A stretch of DNA of 64,000 bases, from positions 62,001-126,000 of the forward strand of contig MEPC01000016.1 of assembly GCA_001769655.1 (NCBI GenBank). The letters run 5' to 3'. The stretch comes from Bacteroidetes bacterium RIFCSPLOWO2_12_FULL_37_12. GTDB lineage: Bacteria; Bacteroidota; Bacteroidia; 2-12-FULL-37-12. The position numbers were made by a program, and so were the translations under genes. Below, piece by piece: positions 61,418 to 64,000 of this stretch (position 1 is its first letter; every line of letters begins with the position of its first letter). The notes beneath the pieces were generated by a model. The model did not search any database. It saw only the letters and a program-made list of their open reading frames with translations, and was not told the origin of the DNA.

Positions 61418-62389
61418 CTCATAACCGGCGGAACCGGCCTCGTAGGCACATTCCTCATCCGAAAATTATTGGAAGGGAATGAAAAAATCAGAGCACTGAA
61501 ACGGAAGGATTCTGTCCTGCCTTCTTTTGATAATTCAAAGGGTTTATTGGAATGGGTGGAAGGGGATATTCTGGATCTGGGTTTTCTTTCGTCTGTATTT
61601 GATAGCGTTGAAAAAGTTTATCATTCAGCGGCTGTGGTAGGATTCCTGCCTTCACAAAGAAAAGATATGTACAAGGTAAATATAGGAGGAACAGCAAATA
61701 TTGTTAATTTATGTCTTGAGAAAAATAGTAGAAAACTTTGCCATGTCAGCTCTGTTGCCGCCATTAACCATTCTTTAAATGGTCTGAATCTGGATGAAAA
61801 TTCCAGTTGGACTGACTCTTCGCAGGAATCACCGTATGCTATTTCTAAATACCTCTCGGAATTAGAGGTTTGGAGGGGTATTGCAGAAGGATTAAAGGCA
61901 GTTATCGTAAACCCATCCTTTATTTTAGGTCCGGGTAATGGGGGTAGAAGCAGTACCAGAATTTTTAATTATATATGGGATAAGAAACCTTATTATACAA
62001 ATGGAGGCACCGGCTTTGTAGATGTGCGTGATGTGGTGGATTCCATGTTGATTTTAATGGAGAGTGACACTGCTTCCAAACGGTATATTGTTAATGGCAC
62101 AAATGCGACCTTTAAAGAATTATTCGACATAATTGCATTAAATTTTAATCTGCCAAAACCTTCCATTAGGGTTAGCCCGTTTTTTTCATCTATCGCATGG
62201 CGGGTAGAATGGTTGAGGAGTTTATTAACCGGAAAGGAACCATTTATAACCCGTACATCCGCCTATATTGCGCAGAAGAAAAGGTTTTTCAGTAATGAAA
62301 ACTTTTGCAGGGATTTTGATTTCAGATTCAGGGATTTGAGCGAGACAGTGGAATGGGCGTGCCGGGAGCTTCAGCCAATACTTTCTTAA
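61412..62389 (+). CDS. NAD-dependent epimerase/dehydratase (extended SDR)
   Basis: 325 residues. The NAD motif GGTGLVG is at 6-12 and the catalytic YAISK at 142-146; HVSSVAAI supplies the Ser region. The substrate-binding half (VNPSFILGPGNGGRSS) is close to dihydroflavonol reductase/3-beta-HSD-like members, so the substrate may be a sterol-like or a sugar compound. The start codon lies within an octamer array. The 3' end overlaps miaA, which is convergent, by 62 bp. No neighbour suggests a pathway. Confidence 0.87.
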   Translation: MILITGGTGLVGTFLIRKLLEGNEKIRALKRKDSVLPSFDNSKGLLEWVEGDILDLGFLSSVFDSVEKVYHSAAVVGFLPSQRKDMYKVNIGGTANIVNLCLEKNSRKLCHVSSVAAINHSLNGLNLDENSSWTDSSQESPYAISKYLSELEVWRGIAEGLKAVIVNPSFILGPGNGGRSSTRIFNYIWDKKPYYTNGGTGFVDVRDVVDSMLILMESDTASKRYIVNGTNATFKELFDIIALNFNLPKPSIRVSPFFSSIAWRVEWLRSLLTGKEPFITRTSAYIAQKKRFFSNENFCRDFDFRFRDLSETVEWACRELQPILS

Positions 62390-63218
62390 ACCAGGTAATC
62401 TGCCGTTTTGCATACCTTCTTGTATTTCTTTTTATCATTTCTGTTGCTGTCACTAAAGAAATTTCTTTATCAAAATATCTGAATAATTCCTGGTAGCCAA
62501 CTGTTTGTAAAGGTGTGAGATGGCGAAAAGGTAAAAGATTTTCTACTTCTTTTACCAAGCCATTTTCCAACATTCTGTCAACCCGTTGATTTATTCTGTC
62601 ATAAAGCTCAACCCGTGGAGGGTTGAGAAATAAATAGCGGACTTGAAAATCCCTTTTGGTTGTTTTCTTATTCTTAAAAGTGGAGAACGGTTTTCCGGTC
62701 AGGATAGAAACTTCCAGCGCCCTTATGACTCTTCTTGGATTATTAATATCTATATTTTTTACAGTGGTTGAGTCCAGTTCGTTCAACATGGAAATCAATT
62801 TTTCTTTTTTTCCTTTTTCCCATAACTCAGCAAGTTGTTTCCGGAGATTTTCATCAGCCGGAGGCATTTTGTCTAACCCTTCGCAAACCGCTTTTATGAA
62901 AAGACCTGAACCACCGCAAAGGATGGCAGTGTCACTCTTTTCAAAAATTTTATTTATTTTATCCAACGCATCTTTTTCGTAATCGGAAATTGTATAATTC
63001 TGATGAATGGAAAGAAAATCCACCAGGTGGCATTTTATTCCCTGCAATTCATCGTTAGTTGGTTTAGCGGTCCCGATTGACATTTCTTTATAGAATTGTC
63101 TCGAGTCAGCAGATACGATTTCAGTAGTTAATTTTTTAGCTTGTTCGACGGCTAGGTCTGTTTTACCGCAGCAAGTGGGTCCGCAGATGACGAGAAGGGT
63201 TTTGGTGGGGGTATTCAT
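62328..63218 (-). CDS. miaA: tRNA dimethylallyltransferase (MiaA)
   Basis: 296 residues from MNTPTKTLLVICGPTCCGKT; a longer frame from 63290 overlaps recG and adds non-conserved residues. The P-loop GPTCCGKT and SADSRQFYKEMSIGTAKPT are the family signatures, followed by GGSGLFIKAV and RYAKRQITWFKK. It adds a dimethylallyl group to A37 in tRNAs reading UNN codons. The last 20 codons (LAEAPGTPIPLSRSNP) overlap the end of the epimerase gene on the other strand. recG ends 5 bp upstream on the same strand, so the two may form a unit. Confidence 0.94.
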   Translation of the reverse strand: MNTPTKTLLVICGPTCCGKTDLAVEQAKKLTTEIVSADSRQFYKEMSIGTAKPTNDELQGIKCHLVDFLSIHQNYTISDYEKDALDKINKIFEKSDTAILCGGSGLFIKAVCEGLDKMPPADENLRKQLAELWEKGKKEKLISMLNELDSTTVKNIDINNPRRVIRALEVSILTGKPFSTFKNKKTTKRDFQVRYLFLNPPRVELYDRINQRVDRMLENGLVKEVENLLPFRHLTPLQTVGYQELFRYFDKEISLVTATEMIKRNTRRYAKRQITWFKKVLAEAPGTPIPLSRSNP

Positions 63219-63223
63219 TTTTT

Positions 63224-64000
63224 TCACGAAATCCTGCTCCAATTCATTGTATTCATCTTTTTCTGAGCAATTATCTGCTGACGAATACATGCATGTTCCG
63301 GTAATTCCAGCTTAGGATCATTTTGAAGTATTTGCTGTGCCACTTTGCGCGCCTCCTGCAAAATGATGGCATCCTGCGCTAAATCGCTGATTAATAAATC
63401 TCCCATCGTTCCGCTTTGCATGGTTCCGGTGACATCCCCGGGTCCTCTCATCCGCAAGTCCTCATCGGCTATTTTAAATCCATCGGTAGTGGATGTCAGA
63501 ATTTCCATCCGCTCACGCCCCTCTTTTGAAAGCTTGTTACCGCTAAGCATTATGCAATATGATTTCGAAGATCCCCTCCCTACGCGCCCCCTCAATTGAT
63601 GAAGTTGCGTAAGCCCGAATCGCTCTGCGCTCTCTATCAGCATGATCGTAGCGTTAGGTACATCTACTCCAACCTCAATTACGTTAGTAGCGACCATTAT
63701 TTTGCTTTCTCCTTTCACAAACAAGCTCATCTGAAAATCTTTTTCCTGTGATTTTAACCTTCCATGCACAACGGAGATTGGAATATTTTTAAAATATACT
63801 TTTACCATTTCAACCCCTTCGGTAAGATGTTTGTAATCCAATGTCTCAGATTCTTCAATCAACGGATATACTATATAACACTGATGACCATTCCGCAATT
63901 CTTCGTGAATGAAGTTATAAATGGCATTCCGGCTGGTTTCATGACGGTGGGATGTGATAATCGGCTTGCGTCCTTTTGGCATTTCATTAATCACAGAGCA
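63224..64000 (-). CDS. recG: ATP-dependent DNA helicase RecG, C-terminal part only
   Basis: The frame runs past the window edge, so the start is missing; 258 residues are visible. Helicase motif V-VI features are present (VGVDVPNATIMLIESAERFG, LHQLRGRVGRGSSKSYCIML), followed by the RecG-specific wedge end (DGFKIADEDLRMRGPGDVTGTMQSG). The visible N-terminus SVINEMPKGRKPI matches the RecG stretch between the two helicase lobes. RecG remodels stalled replication forks. An internal GTG at 63994 is not a true start. Confidence 0.93.
   Translation of the reverse strand, partial: CSVINEMPKGRKPIITSHRHETSRNAIYNFIHEELRNGHQCYIVYPLIEESETLDYKHLTEGVEMVKVYFKNIPISVVHGRLKSQEKDFQMSLFVKGESKIMVATNVIEVGVDVPNATIMLIESAERFGLTQLHQLRGRVGRGSSKSYCIMLSGNKLSKEGRERMEILTSTTDGFKIADEDLRMRGPGDVTGTMQSGTMGDLLISDLAQDAIILQEARKVAQQILQNDPKLELPEHACIRQQIIAQKKMNTMNWSRIS

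Noticed and set aside
63219-63290. N-terminal extension of MiaA
   Set aside because: The extra 24 residues overlap recG codons and the family starts at MNTPTKTLLVICGPT.

Overview
This window is an AT-rich stretch of a bacterial chromosome that almost certainly comes from a member of the Bacteroidota. The evidence is a TonB-dependent receptor with a carboxypeptidase-regulatory-like N-terminal domain, a secreted esterase with a type IX secretion C-terminal sorting domain, a DUF3276 (PUR-type) protein, a Bacteroidota-type formimidoylglutamase homologue, repeated TAnnTTTG-type -7 promoter boxes, and a general lack of Shine-Dalgarno sequences. No rRNA, tRNA, CRISPR array or intact transposase was seen. 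Genus or species cannot be given from the sequence alone.

Bases 1-25,600 are a large surface-polysaccharide region. It holds three GT-C type membrane glycosyltransferases, GT2, GT4 and GT9 glycosyltransferases, an FkbM and a class I methyltransferase, a fusion of asparagine synthetase with a GT4 glycosyltransferase, an NDP-sugar epimerase, a DegT aminotransferase, a UDP-GlcNAc 2-epimerase, a PIG-L deacetylase next to an LpxD-like N-acyltransferase, a Glf-like flavoprotein, an O-acyltransferase and a polysaccharide deacetylase. A chimeric remnant of a toxin-antitoxin pair lies between two of these blocks. A second short block at 36.2-38.4 kb (deacetylase plus GNAT) and a lone GT2 at 44.8 kb belong to the same theme.

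Bases 25,600-49,900 are mostly housekeeping: PAP2 phosphatase, TonB receptor with a small TPR-like partner, DUF3276 protein, AI-2E-type permease, YchF, an SDR, a retropepsin-like protease, an M16 peptidase, a eukaryotic-type citrate synthase beside a prohibitin-family protein, HisS next to HutH, two tiny membrane proteins, YbaB and pyruvate carboxylase. Bases 49,970-64,000 hold a double-length TPR protein that looks like two fused paralogues, a peroxiredoxin, an NfeD/FloA pair interrupted by a DUF4258/MqsA-like pair, two ABC ATPases without permeases, a T9SS-sorted SGNH hydrolase with sixteen octapeptide repeats, a formimidoylglutamase homologue with altered metal ligands, an epimerase, MiaA and the end of RecG.

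The most unusual property of the window is its density of short intergenic repeats. There are tandem arrays with an 8-bp period (CCATTTAA, CCGATACT, TTTACATT) or 7/11-bp period, mini-palindrome clusters, a 37-bp repeat present twice, and MITE-like palindromes. Several run into genes and supply start codons, a signal peptide, protein C-termini and, in the TPR protein, the junction of an apparent gene fusion.
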